Shown: positions 8,468 through 19,106 of the stretch, piece after piece | Layout: each line of letters opens with the position of its first letter | Numbering within the stretch: the first letter of the stretch is position 1 | Assembly: GCA_964355675.1 (NCBI GenBank) | Contig: CAYHEC010000013.1 | Location: 29,389-93,388 of the forward strand | From: CAMBDS01 sp964355675 | GTDB taxonomy: Bacteria; Electryoneota; AABM5-125-24; Hatepunaeales; Hatepunaeaceae | Length of the DNA stretch: 64,000 nucleotides | Direction of reading: 5' to 3' | Made by a program: the position numbers and the translations under genes | The notes under the pieces: model-generated | What the model was told of the DNA's origin: nothing | Database searches by the model: none | The model's input: only the letters and a program-made list of their open reading frames with translations

Positions 8468-11400
8468 TTATTTCAGCAAGTTTACTTTCTGGTAAGCCAG
8501 GAAAGTACCTGCCTCTAATTTGACGAAATAGACTCCCGATGAAAGCGCTTCCGCATTCCACCGAAGGTTATATCGCCCAGCTTCCTGCTCGCCTGATTGT
8601 AGGACCGCAACGGTCTGGCCGACAATATTGACGATCGAGAGCTTAACATTCGTTTTCTCCGGCAATCCAAAGGAGATCGAAGTCGCGGCATTGAAAGGAT
8701 TGGGGTAGGCACTCTCAAGATAGAAACCCAGAGGTATCTGAGCGGCGGCTCTGGTCTCAACTGCGCTGAAATCATCAGTAGCATAGGTTAAGCCATTACC
8801 TTCCAATACCTTTTGTGCGTCAAGTGGAAGCTCTTTTGCGAGGGCAGTCTGCCAAAGTTGCAAGTTGAACTTCTCATCTTCCAGCAGTCCCTGCTTTCCT
8901 TCAAGTTCCAAGTCATCGCCCCAAACGGCAAGTCCACATCTCAGCTCGGAATCGACCGTTCCCCAGCCGACAATGGTTCCCGCATTATCAAAAGCGGCAA
9001 CCTCATCGCCAGGATTCACTTCTATACCCGCGAAACCTGACAGTAGCAAGCTCATATTCCTGCCTGACGAAGCAGGAGCAGTCCAATGAGACAGATTTGG
9101 CAGTGTGCTTCCTTCTGCTTTTGCTCCAATTTGGTCTCCTTGTGTTGGGTAGGTCAGTTCAACAGTGGCATTGACCTTGATCTGGTAACCTCTACCCTCT
9201 GTCCATGGCGCCATATTGGAGAAGTTAGCACGGGGATACATAAACTGACCGTACTGATCTTTTGCCAAAAGAACATTGTCGATGATCGGAGATACTACCT
9301 CAAAATCCGGCGCACGGGCAGAAAGTTGGTAGTCGGGGTAGTAGGCGATTAGATTCCAACCAGTCTCAATCGGAAGCGCGGTGTTGGCTGGAATCTGAGT
9401 TCCGGTCTGCACCAGCTCACCTGAACGATTGACTTTCAACTGATATCCCTGACTCAAATTCCAGAAAGGTATATTGTTGAAATCAATTCTGGGAACATAG
9501 AATCTTCCAAGCTCATCCTTGAAAATTTCTACCGGGGTGTTGTCCTGTTCATCACGAAGTTGATCTAGGATCAACCGGATATCGGGACCTTGGCCATTAT
9601 CAATGCTGTAGAATTCATCTCCTGGCTGAACATTGAGAGAAATCATATTCCAGCCAGAGCGAAGCGCGACATGGAGGTCGCGTGTTTCCGGGCCAGCTTC
9701 GGGAGCAGAAACGACAAGATTAAACTGATGTGAACCTGACGAGAAATACTCGTATGATTCAGTCTCAGCAGGATTGAGTTGCTGTTCGTTATCTGCATCG
9801 ATCAGGCTGACAGTGTAGCCTTCTGGTACGGAAAGATTGAAATTATCCCAAGAGAGGGTTACCATTCCAGTGTCACCAGTGATTACTGTCATCGTCCACG
9901 CTTCAGAACTGCCTTCCTGAATCGGAGCCCGGACATCGCTATTGAAACGGCGGCCGAAGACGTTGTTGTTCCAGCCGTTGTGCTCAAAATAAGCGCTGAC
10001 GAACTCGGAACCTGGAGGATTAGGTGGTTCAGGCTGATCAAACCAGGCGTCGAACTCGGAGGAAGCCTCAGAATTTGCGCCGAAATGCGTGATACCGTCA
10101 GACGATCCCCGCATTGAGGCGCTGAAGTAAAGCCGCCAATCATCGGCAGTCGGGTCTCCAAAAGCAGGAGCAAATTCGCCCTGATTGTTGCGCGAGGGAA
10201 CCATTTTGAATGCCAGGTTGTACATTGACCTGATCCAGAATCCCTGCCACGGAAGGAGATCGTCGGATTCCTGATAACTGTTCCCCTCTTGTGAGTAGGA
10301 ATAGAGAACCGGCAGTACCCATCCGGCATCTACGGCGTCTTGGAAACCCATGACCTCTTGTGTCTCGTGGTTGTCAAACCAGACTTCACTCTTCGGTACA
10401 GAGGTTGGGAAGGGGCAGCCTACCAGATTCCAGCCCGGGGTGAGTTCCATTCCGGTCTGCTCATTGCCCCACCAATATTCGCCTAAAGAAGCGGAGCCTT
10501 CGACGTCCACTGTGGCACCCTCATTCAAAGCCATCCAGTATCCAACGGCGCGCCACGTTTCACCTGTGATGGCGTCGTTACCCCATTGACCACCGCTCCA
10601 GTGGAAGCCACCGTCGGAGTAGTTGAAGAGGTTGAACGGAGTGTCTATATCATCACCGAAAAGTTCCTGATTGGAATAATCTTCGTTCTGCAACGGAATG
10701 CTGAAGAGACTCCAACCAGCACCAAACTCATGCACCAACCGTGTCGGAGTCACGGCGAACTCGCCGTTGCTCTGATCCGCGCCCTCAAGGTTGGAACCGT
10801 CGATAGCGGTCACGGTCACAACTACGAATGGCGAGTAGATATCAGGAGCCACCCAGTCATACGATGTGGCCACTCCCTCTAATTCAAATGTCGCGTCGAG
10901 TCCAAGTGCGTCGTTGCTCGAGATATGAACACGATTTCCGACGACACCGATATTATCAGACTGTTCCCATGTTATATGGACTGTTTCGCCCGCATCGAAC
11001 TGTTCCCCGCCATTCGGGTAGGTGACAGTTACTTCAGGCGGGGTGTCGATCACTACGACGTTGACAGAGGCTTCAGTTATGTTTCCGAAACCGTCCTCTG
11101 AAGCTACCCTGATCGTTGCGTCGCCCACCACCAACCCGGGAAAGTTCCAAACGAACTCGAAGGTATTGCCATCGACTTCGCCAACCTGTTCCCAATTTTC
11201 ACCGCCATCCCAGGTGACTGAGATTACTGATGACATGATGGTAGCGATATCCGTAGCATTCCACTCTATTGAGTAAGGCAGACCGCAGACGATAGTTGCA
11301 TCCTCAGTAGGAGCAGTGATCTCGACTTCAGGACCTTCGACATCGTTGAAAATCAATCGAAAGTGACGAATTCCACCGCCATTACCAAACGAGAAGGGTT

Positions 11401-14400
11401 CAGTACCAGTCTGTTCGGCGATATTTTCGCGGAGGTTATCGAAAGTACCGTTATCCAAATCAACTATACCGATGTTGGTTTCGGTGTAGTCGAGTGGTAG
11501 GTTTTCAATCCCCGCCGACAGCGAGATTCCCTGACCTGCCATGTCGCTTTGGACGTCGAAAAGCCACGACATGGTGCCTGCTTCGAACTGGTCCCTTGCG
11601 AGGAAATCACCACTAAGTTTCCTGTTCTGAGCATTCTGGTAATCGGGGTGGGGGAAAAACAGGGAAACCCAGTTGTCAACAGCATGGGGCGGTTCCGGGA
11701 TATCCCAGGCGGCATCGAAGTTCTCTGTTGCGCCCTCAGCGCCGCCAGCCCAGTTGTCAACGTCATTGGCATTCGCGGAATGAGCGCCGAGCAGAATCCA
11801 CCATGTATGGTACAATCGTACGCCATCAAAGAAGTACGCACCCATCTCGACAGGTGAATTATTAGGATCGGCGGCACCTTCAGGGTTGCCAGCATCAATA
11901 CAGGGAGAGTATGCTGTTAAATGGAAATCGCCATTTTCAGCATCGACGAAAAGGGGATTGGAATTGATGTTGCCGTCACCCCAGGTTGTGGTTCCGTTTT
12001 CACCAAAGACCACGTTTTGTCCGCCTTGGACATCGGAATAGGAGATGTCTGCTGTTGAGCCTTCTCCTGCATCCCCAAAACGGATAGCATTTGAACCGGC
12101 ATTGTTCCAGACAATCGAATTCAGGAGCGTAACCTGCCCGACGTTTAGGTAGATCGCTCCACCTTCATCATTAGACGAATTGCCGTAGATAACGCAATTC
12201 GTCAAATTAACAGTTGCACCATGGATCGACATGCCACCCCCGTTGTCGGAGGTCGAGTTGTCGGCGATGATGCAACGTGTCATATTCACGATGCAGCCAC
12301 CTTCCACATTGACGCCGCCTGTCCAATTGTCCGAATGGTTCGAAATAATTGAACAGTCGTTAAATGTCGCGCCACCATTACCATCGACGTGCACGCCTAC
12401 GCCGCCGTCATTGGCATTGGCATGATTGTTCGATATCGTGCAGAACTCGATGGTTGGATTCGACCCGCCCAACACCGTAAGCCCACCATCGAAATCGGCA
12501 GTGTTGCCTGTGATGATGCAGTGCTGAATGAGTGGCGTGGAAGCGTTGTTTATACAGACGCCACCGCCAGCGTTCCATCCGGGAAGATTTGCACCGGAAC
12601 CATTGGTGATGGTAAATCCAACCAGAATTGCCTGATTGCTTTCTTCATTCTCGAACGTAACGACCGCGCCATTGCCACCACCGTCGATCACGACGTTAGC
12701 GGGATTTTCGGCGTCGCCGGTAACCGTGACGTTCTGTCCGTTGAAGTTGATGTTTTCGTAGTAGGTTCCCGCGGCGACCAGAACGTTATCTCCCGCGCTC
12801 GCCGCGTCGATTGCTCTCTGTATAGTGGAGTAAACGCTGGGGACATAGCGGGTGCGAGGACCCTGCTCGTGAGCGTAGTAGTAGTATCCCATATCGGCTC
12901 GCGTCCCATCGGCGTCATTGTCAGCGTTGGGGTCGGCGGCGTCGATGCAGGGAGAATTCACAGTGACGACGTGGTTGCCATCCAACTGAGGATCGGCGTC
13001 GAAGCTACCAGTGCCCCAGTTGAGATCAATAGCGGCCTGTACTAAGATGCCATGATCGCCGCCATCCGTGTCGAAGTCGGAATAGGAAATGTCATAAATG
13101 TTATTGTGCCCCGCAACTGTGCGGAGGTTGGCCGCTTCGTAGCCTGCGTTGCGGAAGATGGAGTTCGCGATCGTTATATGATTGGGATAGTTGTTCCCGT
13201 TATCACCATACATTCCGAAGTTCCACATTCCGCCGACACCGGTGTTATCCGAGTTGTCAACGACAGTGCTGAAGTTGAAGGAGATATTGATCGGCGGGTT
13301 GTGCTGACCAAGCACGCCGCCCACCCCGGCTGTGTTACCGAAGATCAGGTCATGTTCTGAATCGAGATTCACGTTGTTGAGGAAAAAGACACCGCCGTAG
13401 TCGGTCGCGTTATTGTTCGCGTAGGTGCAGTTGGCGCTCGTGATCGTCTTGGGAACGTCGCCATAAGCTGAAATTGCGCCTCCGCTGACGTTAGCGTGGT
13501 TATCGCGAAGTACGCAGATGGTCAACGACAGATCCGAGTTGGTGGCAATGGCGCCGCCGTCGTTGCTAACGCCGTTCTGGATGACCAGGCCTTTCAGGTG
13601 GACAGGGCTGTCGCTGCCGGTCACGTACATTATCCGGCCGTTGTTGCCATCAAGGATGGTGTTCCAGATGTCGTTTGCGTCACCGCTTAACGCGTAATTG
13701 CTGAACACGTTGACCAGGTGGCCCTCGTTGACTACGAGGTTCTCGTAGTAAGTTCCCTGTTGAACAAGGACCGTGTCGCCATCGGTTGTCGTCGCGTCGA
13801 TAGCCGCCTGAATAGTCCCGTACTCCTCAGGAACATCGAAGCGGCGGGGATTGAGATCACCGCCCTGAATAGCGATAGCCATCCCGGCTGAGATTCCTTC
13901 CTGCTGGTAGGCGATGCTGGCACCCGTTTGGCCATCTTGATTCTCAAACCCAACGTTCACGTTGTTTACATCGAAGTTCTGAAACTCTCCGTATTGGAAA
14001 ACCATCGTGCCGTTACTGTTGATGACGATTTCCATAGTCTGGATCATCGCTCCGGAGTATGCCGGTACCTGGAACCATTCGATAACGGCTTGATCCTGGC
14101 CATTTGACCAGAACCACATTTCGCCGCCTTCCGAAGGGTCGATGTCGTATCCAAGGACAGCTAGAGTGCTGTTAACGCCATCGGTATTCGGGCACTGCGG
14201 GAGTGGATAGTCAGTACCTTCGTAGTTCACATCGAAGGTGATCCATCCATTTGAGCAAACCCGAATGGCATCGTAGTTCTGACCATACCATGAAGTCTGG
14301 AAGCCGAGTTGGATAACTCCGCTGTTCCAATCGTCGCTGGCTCCGAGCTGTTGTGCTCCCTGGATGCCACGAATGTCGATCCACTCATAGTTAGGACCAC

Positions 14401-14707
14401 CCTCTTCGTTGCTGTCCTGCCATTGATATTCACCGCCGTCAGAGCCTTGATTGTCGCGCGGAGGACGTTCCCCCACTTCGACCATCATCGGGACGGCAAT
14501 CTTCACCTTCTTTGCCTTGATCTGGACTTTCGATCCAGAGAGCGCTTCTGGTGCTGACGTTTCCATCGGTGAACCGATGGCTCCATCCGTCAAGTTCCCG
14601 GTACTCTGCGTGATACCGGCCGAGTAACCCGTAATTGGTATTGCCGCAAGAATGAGCGCTATCAGCGCGCAAGTCAAAGCGGCAAAAGTAGTATTTCTTG
14701 TTTTCAT
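8468..14707 (-). CDS. Giant secreted beta-helix protein with C-terminal sorting domain
   Basis: This 2079-residue protein has a signal peptide at residues 1-30. Residues about 85-285 form an N-terminal beta-sandwich with repeated Gly/Asn-rich strands. Two parallel beta-helix (pectin-lyase-like) blocks follow at about 289-615 and 619-960. Each opens with the same phrase (YGTIQAAIDA... and YSTIQRAIDA...), continues with GTYYEN, and ends with a SPCIDA motif. Two Ig-like domains lie near 1129-1320 (ITAPTEDATI; VTYPNGGEQF), then repeated 'GWNLI' beta modules. Residues about 1994-2079 (SAYPNPFNAATSISFGLPEK...SSGVYFVKL) are the tail used for type 9-like secretion and anchoring in FCB bacteria. A surface role in adhesion or polysaccharide contact is inferred. 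It is transcribed alone, away from the gene at 15565, ends at a good terminator, and is flanked by a degenerate direct repeat. No catalytic residues could be pinned down. Confidence 0.85.
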   Translation of the reverse strand: MKTRNTTFAALTCALIALILAAIPITGYSAGITQSTGNLTDGAIGSPMETSAPEALSGSKVQIKAKKVKIAVPMMVEVGERPPRDNQGSDGGEYQWQDSNEEGGPNYEWIDIRGIQGAQQLGASDDWNSGVIQLGFQTSWYGQNYDAIRVCSNGWITFDVNYEGTDYPLPQCPNTDGVNSTLAVLGYDIDPSEGGEMWFWSNGQDQAVIEWFQVPAYSGAMIQTMEIVINSNGTMVFQYGEFQNFDVNNVNVGFENQDGQTGASIAYQQEGISAGMAIAIQGGDLNPRRFDVPEEYGTIQAAIDATTTDGDTVLVQQGTYYENLVVNEGHLVNVFSNYALSGDANDIWNTILDGNNGRIMYVTGSDSPVHLKGLVIQNGVSNDGGAIATNSDLSLTICVLRDNHANVSGGAISAYGDVPKTITSANCTYANNNATDYGGVFFLNNVNLDSEHDLIFGNTAGVGGVLGQHNPPINISFNFSTVVDNSDNTGVGGMWNFGMYGDNGNNYPNHITIANSIFRNAGYEAANLRTVAGHNNIYDISYSDFDTDGGDHGILVQAAIDLNWGTGSFDADPQLDGNHVVTVNSPCIDAADPNADNDADGTRADMGYYYYAHEQGPRTRYVPSVYSTIQRAIDAASAGDNVLVAAGTYYENINFNGQNVTVTGDAENPANVVIDGGGNGAVVTFENEESNQAILVGFTITNGSGANLPGWNAGGGVCINNASTPLIQHCIITGNTADFDGGLTVLGGSNPTIEFCTISNNHANANDGGVGVHVDGNGGATFNDCSIISNHSDNWTGGVNVEGGCIVNMTRCIIADNSTSDNGGGMSIHGATVNLTNCVIYGNSSNDEGGAIYLNVGQVTLLNSIVWNNAGSNAIRFGDAGEGSTADISYSDVQGGQNVVFGENGTTTWGDGNINSNPLFVDAENGDFHLTAYSPCIDAGNPEGAADPNNSPVEMGAYFFDGVRLYHTWWILLGAHSANANDVDNWAGGAEGATENFDAAWDIPEPPHAVDNWVSLFFPHPDYQNAQNRKLSGDFLARDQFEAGTMSWLFDVQSDMAGQGISLSAGIENLPLDYTETNIGIVDLDNGTFDNLRENIAEQTGTEPFSFGNGGGIRHFRLIFNDVEGPEVEITAPTEDATIVCGLPYSIEWNATDIATIMSSVISVTWDGGENWEQVGEVDGNTFEFVWNFPGLVVGDATIRVASEDGFGNITEASVNVVVIDTPPEVTVTYPNGGEQFDAGETVHITWEQSDNIGVVGNRVHISSNDALGLDATFELEGVATSYDWVAPDIYSPFVVVTVTAIDGSNLEGADQSNGEFAVTPTRLVHEFGAGWSLFSIPLQNEDYSNQELFGDDIDTPFNLFNYSDGGFHWSGGQWGNDAITGETWRAVGYWMALNEGATVDVEGSASLGEYWWGNEQTGMELTPGWNLVGCPFPTSVPKSEVWFDNHETQEVMGFQDAVDAGWVLPVLYSYSQEGNSYQESDDLLPWQGFWIRSMYNLAFKMVPSRNNQGEFAPAFGDPTADDWRLYFSASMRGSSDGITHFGANSEASSEFDAWFDQPEPPNPPGSEFVSAYFEHNGWNNNVFGRRFNSDVRAPIQEGSSEAWTMTVITGDTGMVTLSWDNFNLSVPEGYTVSLIDADNEQQLNPAETESYEYFSSGSHQFNLVVSAPEAGPETRDLHVALRSGWNMISLNVQPGDEFYSIDNGQGPDIRLILDQLRDEQDNTPVEIFKDELGRFYVPRIDFNNIPFWNLSQGYQLKVNRSGELVQTGTQIPANTALPIETGWNLIAYYPDYQLSARAPDFEVVSPIIDNVLLAKDQYGQFMYPRANFSNMAPWTEGRGYQIKVNATVELTYPTQGDQIGAKAEGSTLPNLSHWTAPASSGRNMSLLLSGFAGIEVNPGDEVAAFDNAGTIVGWGTVDSELRCGLAVWGDDLELEGKQGLLEDEKFNLQLWQTALAKELPLDAQKVLEGNGLTYATDDFSAVETRAAAQIPLGFYLESAYPNPFNAATSISFGLPEKTNVKLSIVNIVGQTVAVLQSGEQEAGRYNLRWNAEALSSGVYFVKLEAGTFLAYQKVNLLK

Positions 14708-15280
14708 TTTGCCTTAAAGCTTGTTTAAAAGATTCTCCTTGAACTAATCAGTAAGATTGAGTTGAAGGACTAAATTTCTGTTACCGCTTAACTTCGTCAG
14801 GAATAGGAAGCCGATATCGAAAGGCAAACACTAATGAAGCAAACTGACTTAGAGAAGAGGTTGCAATACCAGACGAAGTAGATTCTAAATTGTTTGAGAT
14901 GCGCTCGTCAAAAGTGCATCCTTCAAATAAACGCCTCGACAACAGCTTCACTCTGAAGAATCGTTTTCGAATCCACTGGTTGCTGAGCCGGGGTTAATGA
15001 TTGTAGATCGTTGGTCGGAGGGCTAGTTGGGGGTCGAATTGGCGTGATTTCGAGGTGGGACAGGCGTGAGCGAACGAAGTCATCCCAGAATTTCACGGGC
15101 GGGTGAGTTTTTCATCAGATTAATGCTCTGGCTACATGACTATTATCAAGTATTATCAAGTGCTTAACGTCAAGAGATATAGATTTACTTCGATAATCAG
15201 GTAGAATAGAAAAGATGTAACCGGCTCTTTCATGGAAAGTTGCTCTTTCTTTTTCCTGATTCAAAATTTATTAAATAATG
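14708..15280. other. Divergent intergenic region containing the right direct-repeat copy
   Basis: The 857-base gap between the two divergent surface-protein genes has no supported gene. 14978-15090 is the right copy of the degenerate direct repeat (GGTTGCTGAGCCGGGGTTAA..., shared core GCGTGATTTCGAG). 15151-15170 carries a short TATTATCAAG duplication. A 78-residue plus-strand frame at 15336 lies inside the leader of the next gene and is not credible. Confidence 0.55.
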
Positions 15281-15358
15281 GTTTGCATTCGCAGAGAGAG
15301 ACGATATATTGTCAATTGACATAGTCGCATGATGCATGCTATTGACAGTGGCGGTTGA
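15281..15358 (+). promoter_or_regulatory. Promoter/operator block of the Ig-repeat lipoprotein
   Basis: TTGCAT (15283-15288), a 16-base spacer and TATATT (15305-15310) form a likely sigma-70-type promoter. The last T of the -10 begins the perfect palindrome TGTCAATTGACA (15310-15321). A further conserved GACAGTGGCGGTTGA ends at 15358. The block aligns without gaps to 24861-24938 in front of a TetR gene (52 of 78 positions identical by hand count). A repressor bound here would cover the start point. The implied leader before the ATG at 15565 is about 250 bases. Confidence 0.65.
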
Positions 15359-15564
15359 AATAACCATGTGTCGTGGCTTTTCCAGATGGTTCTCATGCAG
15401 GAGTTCCATTGACTATGTCTGCTTTAGCAATAGGTCAGCAAAGGAAAACGGGGATGATCGCAGTGATCTTCCGTATCAAGCAAGCTCCCTAAATCACAAC
15501 ATTGGTTTTCCGCATAAAAACTTACTGGCGAAAACCACAACTTTTTTCATAGAAAGAGACAACG

Positions 15565-18500
15565 ATGACTAACTCAAAACGCTTCTTTGTTGAAGTATTG
15601 CTGCTGTCCATGATTTTGGCAGTGCCTCTGTTTGTGCTCATGACAGGATGTGCCGTGGACACTGGCGGAATAATTGGGGTCTGTGACAGCCTCCCTCCAA
15701 CAGTGGTTTCCACCGTTCCAGTCAATGGCGCAACGGATATATCATTAGGAGTGAACGTCACTGCCACGTTCAGCGAAGAAATGGATCCGTCAACGATTAC
15801 CGATGCCACAATGCTGGTGTATTTTGGGACTGATCTAATTGCCGGGACGCAGTCCACCGACGACGCGTCTGCGACACAGATTTCAGGTACGGTAACCTAC
15901 TCAGGTGTGACTGCGAGCTTCAATCCGGCAGTCGATTTAGTTCCCGATGCTGAATATACGGCTGTGATTACAACAGGCGTCAAGGACAGGGAAGGCAATT
16001 CATTAGCCAACAACTATGTCTGGTCTTTCAGTACATTACGGACGCCTACCGTAGTATTTACTGTTCCAACAAACAGGGCTACTGATGTATTAAGAAATCA
16101 GAACATCGCGGCTGTATTCAGTGAAGCGATGGATCCGTCGACGATCACTTCTACTACAATGACCCTTAAGCAAGGAGTCGCCTTAACTCCAGTTACCGGT
16201 GTAGTGACCTACTCAGGTGTGACCGCCGTCTTTAATCCTGCGGATAGTCTGGGTCGAAATACGTTTTATACCGCGACAATTACGACCGGCGTCAGGGACT
16301 TGTCTGGCACTTCAACGGCCAGTACTTACGTCTGGACATTTACTACGGGTTCAAACGCCGACACCACGCGACCTAATATAGTGTTTACTGTTCCGGCAAA
16401 CAGGACTGTAGATGTACCGAGGAATCAAAATATTGCCGCAGTCTTCAGTGAATATATGGATCCTTCGTCGATTACGGCAATCACGATGACACTGAAACAA
16501 GGCGTCGCTTTGACACCGGTTACCGGCATAGTGACCTACTCCGGCGTGACGGCGACCTTCGATCCGACGGACAGTCTGGCTCAGAGTACTCTTTATACTG
16601 CCACAATTACGACGGGAGTAAGGGATCTGGGTGGAAATTCGATAGCAAACAACTACGTATGGACCTTCACTACCGGCTTAACCGCGGACACTACGCGACC
16701 TGCCATCGTGTTTACCGTTCCGGCGAACCGCGAGACGGAGGTGTCACGGAATCAAAGTATTACCGCGATCTTTAGTGAATCAATGAATCCGTTTACGATT
16801 ATTGACGCCACCATGACTCTGCGTCAGGGATTAACTCCGGTTTTAGGCACAGTGACTTATACCGGCGTGACGGCGAGCTTCAATCCGCGAGATAGTTTGG
16901 CTCAGAATACAACTTTTACTGCTACTATTTCGAGGAGCGTCAAAGATTTGGCGGGTAATACGATGGCGACAACCCATATATGGTCATTCACCACCGGTTT
17001 AACAGCGGACACGACGCGGCCTAACATCGTGTTTACTGTTCCGACAAACAGGGCTGTGGATGTACCGAGGAATCAAAATATCGCCGCGATCTTCAGTGAA
17101 CACATGGATCCATTGACGATTACAAACGCTACCATGACTCTGCGTCGTGGAGCAATTCCGGTTGCTGGCATGGTGACCTACACCGGTGTTACAGCGACCT
17201 TCGATCCTCTGGACAGTCTGGTTCAGAGTACAGTCTATACGGCGACAATAACAACCGGCGTCAAGGATCTGGCTGGTAATGCCAAGGCGACCAACTATGT
17301 TTGGACCTTCACAACCGGCTTAACCGCGGACACCACGCGGCCAACTGTAGTGTCTACAGTTCCGGCTCATGGTGACATAGGAGTATCAAGGAATCAAAGT
17401 ATTGCCGCTGTTTTCAGTGAAGCAATGGACCCGTTTACAATCACCAACGCTACTATGTCCCTGCGTCAAGGGAATACTCTGGTCTTGGGCTCGGTGACTT
17501 ATACCGGTGTGACCGCGAGCTTCAATCCGCGAGATAGTTTGGCTCAGAGTACGCTCTATACTGCGACGATAACGACCGGCGTCAGAGATCTGGCTGGTAA
17601 CCACAAAGCGACAAACTATTCATGGACGTTTACAACTGGTCTAACTGCTGACACCACGCGACCAATCGTAGCATTCACCGTTCCGGCTGACGGCGATACC
17701 GCAGTGTCAGTGAATCAAAATGTTGCGGCTGTTTTTAGTGAAGCGATGAACCCGTTGACGATCACTGACGCCACAATAACTTTGAGGGATGGATTAGATC
17801 AGGTCGAGGGCATAGTAACCTATACTGGCGTGACTGCGACCTTCAATCCGGCGGACAGTCTGGCTCCGAATACAACTTATACAGCAACGATTGCGAGAGG
17901 AGTCAGAGATTTAGGCGGTAACGAGATGGCTGAACCCCATGTCTGGGCTTTCACCACCGGCGAGACCGCGGATATTATTTCGCCAACAGTCGTGTTCACT
18001 GTACCTGCGGCCGGAGATACGACGGTACCATTGAACCAAAATGTTGCCGCCGTATTTAGTGAAGGAATGGATCCGTTGACGATCACCGATGCCACTATGA
18101 CTCTACGTCGTGGCGGGAACCCGGTCACAGGCACAGTAACCTACAACGGCGTGACAGCGAGCTTCAATCCACGAGACAGTTTAATTTCGAATACTGTTTA
18201 CACTGCTACGATTACAAGGGGAGTAAGAGACTTGGCCGGGAATGCATTGGCCGCTCGCTTCGAGTGGACATTTACAACCGGCGATACCGTCGATATAACA
18301 CCGCCTTTCGTGGCGTCCACTGTTCCGACAAACAGGGCTATTCAGGTGGGGGTGAACGGAAATCTCACTGCCACGTTTAGTGAAAGAATGGCCGCCGGGA
18401 CGATCACTAACCAGACAATGACTCTGCGTCACGGGAGAACTGCGGACCCTGGCCAAGTATCATACAACGGTCTGGTAGCAACCTTCAACCCGGATCGCAA

Positions 18501-19004
18501 TTTAATTTCGGATACGCTTTATACAGCCACGATTACCACCGGAGCTATGGACTTGGCTGGTAATGCAATGGCCGATCACTACGAATGGACTTTCACTACC
18601 GCAGACGTTAGCCCACCTTTTGTGGTGGCAACCGTTCCAAGGAACGGCGCTGTGGGTGTGTTGGCGAATAGTAACGTCACAGCAACTTTCAATGAAGCAA
18701 TGGCGGCTGGGTCAGTTACTGCTAATGGCAGGATGACTCTACATCTGCCGGGAGGCGCGGTGGTTGCTGGCGTGGTGACTTACGACAGTGCGAGCGTGAC
18801 GGCAACTCTCAATCCAACGAACGATTTAGCTTCGGGCGTTGTCTATACGGCAACGATTTTGGCCGCAGTCACGGACTATGCCGGTAATGCTATGGCGAGA
18901 GATACGTCATGGACATTCACAATCGCGGATAATTCGCCGCCAAGAGTAACAGCTACTGTTCCCAGAAATGGCGCGGTAGGTGTGTTGGCGAATAGTAACG
19001 TCAC
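15565..19004 (+). CDS. Multi-Ig-repeat surface lipoprotein, N-terminal part (cut by gap)
   Basis: The protein begins with a lipoprotein signal (VLMTGC, lipid-modified Cys29). Eleven Ig-like repeats of roughly 105-110 residues follow before the gap; the eleventh is only just begun. Each repeat opens with (P)xxVxxTVPxxG, has NVxATFSExMDP in the middle and ends YTATITxGVxDxxGN...WTFTT. This is the pattern of bacterial Big_5/SwmB-like domains of adhesins. Repeats 1-9 have diverged, whereas repeat 10 onward (GVLANSNVTATFNEAMAAGS) is almost identical to copies after the gap, which points to recent duplication. Transcription probably starts at the TGTCAATTGACA-containing promoter upstream. The reading frame stops only because of the N run at 19005; it continues at 19107-20693. 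Confidence 0.85.
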
Positions 19005-19104
19005 NNNNNNNNNNNNNNNNNNNNNNNNNNNNNNNNNNNNNNNNNNNNNNNNNNNNNNNNNNNNNNNNNNNNNNNNNNNNNNNNNNNNNNNNNNNNNNNN
19101 NNNN
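19005..19104. other. Assembly gap (100 N) inside the repeat array
   Basis: Exactly 100 N interrupt the gene. The 55 bases before it (18950-19004) and after it (19105-19159) are identical. Removing 155 bases (the gap plus one copy of the overlap) restores one open frame through to the stop at 20693, giving 1657 residues. The gap may therefore be an unmerged k-mer overlap, or may hide an unknown number of near-identical repeats. Confidence 0.95.
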
Positions 19105-19106
19105 CA

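Noticed and set aside
12389..13045. 218-residue plus-strand reading frame
   Set aside because: It is the antisense shadow of the beta-helix gene; Val/Gly-rich composition comes from the repeated Asn/Asp codons opposite.
15336..15572. 78-residue frame in the leader of the Ig-repeat gene
   Set aside because: It lies over the conserved operator block, has no RBS and overlaps the real start.
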